Under the pieces are notes generated by a model, which was given only the letters and a program-made list of their open reading frames with translations, searched no databases and had not been told where the DNA came from. From Metopolophium dirhodum (lineage: Eukaryota; Arthropoda; Insecta; Hemiptera; Aphididae): 64,000 nucleotides of DNA. The stretch spans positions 10,538,393 through 10,602,392 of the forward strand of contig NC_083568.1 of assembly GCF_019925205.1 (NCBI RefSeq). The letters are read 5' to 3'. Below are positions 63,487 to 64,000 of this stretch, piece after piece (position 1 is the stretch's first letter; the number at the start of each line of letters is the position of its first letter). Position numbers and translations under genes: made by a program.

Positions 63487-63931
63487 CAGGGTGTAACAAG
63501 AAGACCTAACAGATGAAATAACTTGTTCTATATGAATAATTTAAAACTTTTTTTATACATTATTAAGTCACATGCTTTACACGTATAATATTATAAAAAT
63601 ATTTTTATTTTTTAATACCTACGGAAAATAAAAAATTTTAAATTTGATATCCAATTTGATAGCCAATTTGAAAATCTGATTGTAAGAACAATTTTGATGG
63701 TAAAATTATATATCTAAGTCGAGTAGTATATTTTTTAGAATTTTTTAAAATATCAATATTATTTTGAGTAAATTTATTTAGAACGTGATAACTTTTTTCA
63801 AATTATTATTTTTGGGAATTTCCTTACATTAGTATATTTTTAATTATTTACTAGTCATATAACTGTCACAATTATTATCATACCTTTAAGTATTTTAATT
63901 TTTTTTTTATCAGGTCTTCCTGTTCACCCTG
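63487..63931. mobile_element. TA-flanked MITE with CAGGGTGT-type ends, 445 bp
   Basis: The left end CAGGGTGTAACAAGAAGACC and the inverted right end CAGGGTGAACAGGAAGACCT align over more than 20 bases with one 1-base gap. Both ends abut TATA, fitting TA target duplication. The interior is AT-rich with no frame. It fits a Tc1/mariner-type non-autonomous copy. Confidence 0.75.
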
Positions 63932-64000
63932 TATACTATAATATAGACGTTTATATTGTAGTTTCAAATTGTCAACGGAGTAAGGTTGAACTGCACCAAC

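Noticed and set aside
1..64000. CRISPR arrays, bacterial promoters, or operons
   Set aside because: The sequence is clearly eukaryotic; repeats seen are microsatellites and transposons, with no spacer-repeat pattern.

Overview
The window looks like aphid nuclear DNA. It is very AT-rich and full of short TACCTA/TATA-type non-coding sequence. Introns are small and GT-AG (many 60-90 bp). The encoded proteins are insect-like, and there are many short hAT-type elements with 8-bp target-site duplications. I infer an aphid from sequence style; the species is not determinable here. There are no bacterial-type operons, CRISPR arrays or convincing free-standing tRNA/rRNA genes.

Layout. 1-22.6 kb: AT-rich non-coding DNA with simple repeats, one small inverted-repeat element (2865-3075) and a few GC-richer patches; no supportable gene. 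22.7-23.2 kb: a CpG-rich patch with a 113-bp tandem duplication. 23.7-28.4 kb: a nest of mobile elements. An old retroelement-like repeat is split by a 3.9-kb hAT-type unit (24099-28022) flanked by identical 8-bp duplications. This unit carries a second internal copy of its own right end, a broken transposase start and a GC-rich orphan gene (25355-26056). 29-42 kb: retroelement remnants, an interspersed aphid repeat family, a piggyBac-like MITE, and two more orphan genes: a two-exon gene with 35-residue protein repeats (31777-32469) and a single-exon gene (38106-38699). 42.9-49 kb: nested hAT-like elements around an intron-containing, frameshifted pyruvate dehydrogenase E1-alpha pseudogene (45080-46869).

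50.5-59 kb, minus strand: the one well-conserved gene, a NUAK-family (AMPK-related) serine/threonine kinase. I traced 16 coding exons; they join in frame to about 1152 residues and every junction is GT-AG. Its introns hold a tRNA-derived SINE with a perfect 13-bp duplication and a TA-flanked MITE. A CpG-rich region at 61.7-63.3 kb holds two candidate upstream first exons. The window ends with a TA-flanked MITE (63487-63931).

The genes do not form a pathway. The most interesting material is the gene-bearing composite hAT unit, and the possible relationship between the orphan genes at 25.4 and 38.1 kb, whose products share a C-terminal Trp-Lys-x-x-Arg-Arg-Phe motif. All calls come from reading the sequence by eye, without database searches.
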